NCBI GenBank assembly: GCA_010028615.1
Contig: RHAS01000009.1
Coordinates: 1-13,199 of the forward strand
Direction of reading: 5' to 3'
Length of the DNA: 13,199 nucleotides
DNA from: Actinomycetota bacterium
GTDB lineage: Bacteria > Actinomycetota > Actinomycetes > Actinomycetales > Microbacteriaceae
This document shows, piece after piece, positions 13,079 through 13,199 of the stretch (positions are counted from its first letter, which is position 1; each line of letters begins with the position of its first letter). The notes below the pieces were generated by a model. It saw only the letters and a list, made by a program, of their open reading frames with translations. It did no database searches and was not told the origin of the DNA. The position numbers and the translations under genes were made by a program.

Positions 13079-13199
13079 ACGAAAAAAATTCTTTGATGGA
13101 TATCATCGCAACACTCATGGGTGGGGGCGTGAGGATTATAAAAATTGAACAGGATAAGCCTGTATTGCAGCCAGAGGAGCGCGAGCTAGCAGAATCCCT
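13075..13199 (+). CDS. Unrecognised protein, 5' part only
   Basis: Starts at ATG 13075, overlapping the TGA of the nuclease gene (ATGA), and stays open to the end of the window for 41 codons, beginning MNEKNSLMDIIATLMGGGVR. An in-frame ATG at 13060 is an alternative start with GGGGA seven bases upstream. Too short to assign; no domain visible. Coupling to the nuclease gene suggests the same operon. Confidence 0.7.
   Translation, partial: MNEKNSLMDIIATLMGGGVRIIKIEQDKPVLQPEERELAES

Noticed and set aside
1-13199. tRNA genes, CRISPR arrays, insertion sequences, attachment sites
   Set aside because: No cloverleaf, regularly spaced repeat, transposase or terminal inverted repeat was recognised by reading; a tRNA scan was not possible here.

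Overview
This window is a stretch of a tailed double-stranded DNA phage (Caudoviricetes) genome, or an integrated relative, cut from the head-morphogenesis region. The anchor is a clear HK97-fold major capsid protein at 10712-12049. Every gene I can support is on the + strand, and neighbours are tightly packed: ATGA start/stop overlaps occur at 10382-10385 and 13075-13078. No host gene, rRNA, tRNA, CRISPR array or insertion sequence is visible. The sequence does not identify the host. Base composition is moderate, and the capsid gene looks clearly richer in G+C than its neighbours.

Region 1 (1-305) is the end of something upstream plus an in-frame 5' extension of the next ORF. That frame is open from 54 and looks coding, but has no ATG, GTG or TTG before 306. 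An ATT at 90 has a well-placed AGGAAG ribosome-binding site, so the true start of the giant gene may be non-canonical.

Region 2 (306-10385) is one uninterrupted ORF of 3359 codons, about three quarters of the window, directly upstream of the capsid gene, where portal-proximal, MuF-like, protease or scaffold genes normally sit. It is a mosaic. Recognisable modules, in order, are an acidic scaffold-like region, a NUDIX hydrolase domain, five tandem helix-turn-helix-like units, a DnaJ J-domain, a zeta-toxin-like P-loop kinase and a GNAT acetyltransferase. Between and beside these modules a short motif recurs about a dozen times (consensus G/D-I-A/S-G-R/K-M-A/G). This is the most interesting signal in the window. 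It looks like a processing, targeting or module-boundary signal in a phage polyprotein.

Region 3 (10382-12107) holds a 61-aa gene coupled to the giant gene, a 144-bp regulatory gap with three copies of TTAGGT and a strong ribosome-binding site, the major capsid gene, and a strong hairpin after it.

Region 4 (12117-13199) holds an aspartyl/asparaginyl-hydroxylase-like 2-oxoglutarate dioxygenase, a staphylococcal-nuclease-like protein, and the beginning of an unrecognised gene that runs off the window.

Working model (inference): the giant protein is made with the capsid protein, is taken into the prohead or acts during head assembly, and may carry host-modifying enzymes as cargo, separated or tethered by the recurring motif.
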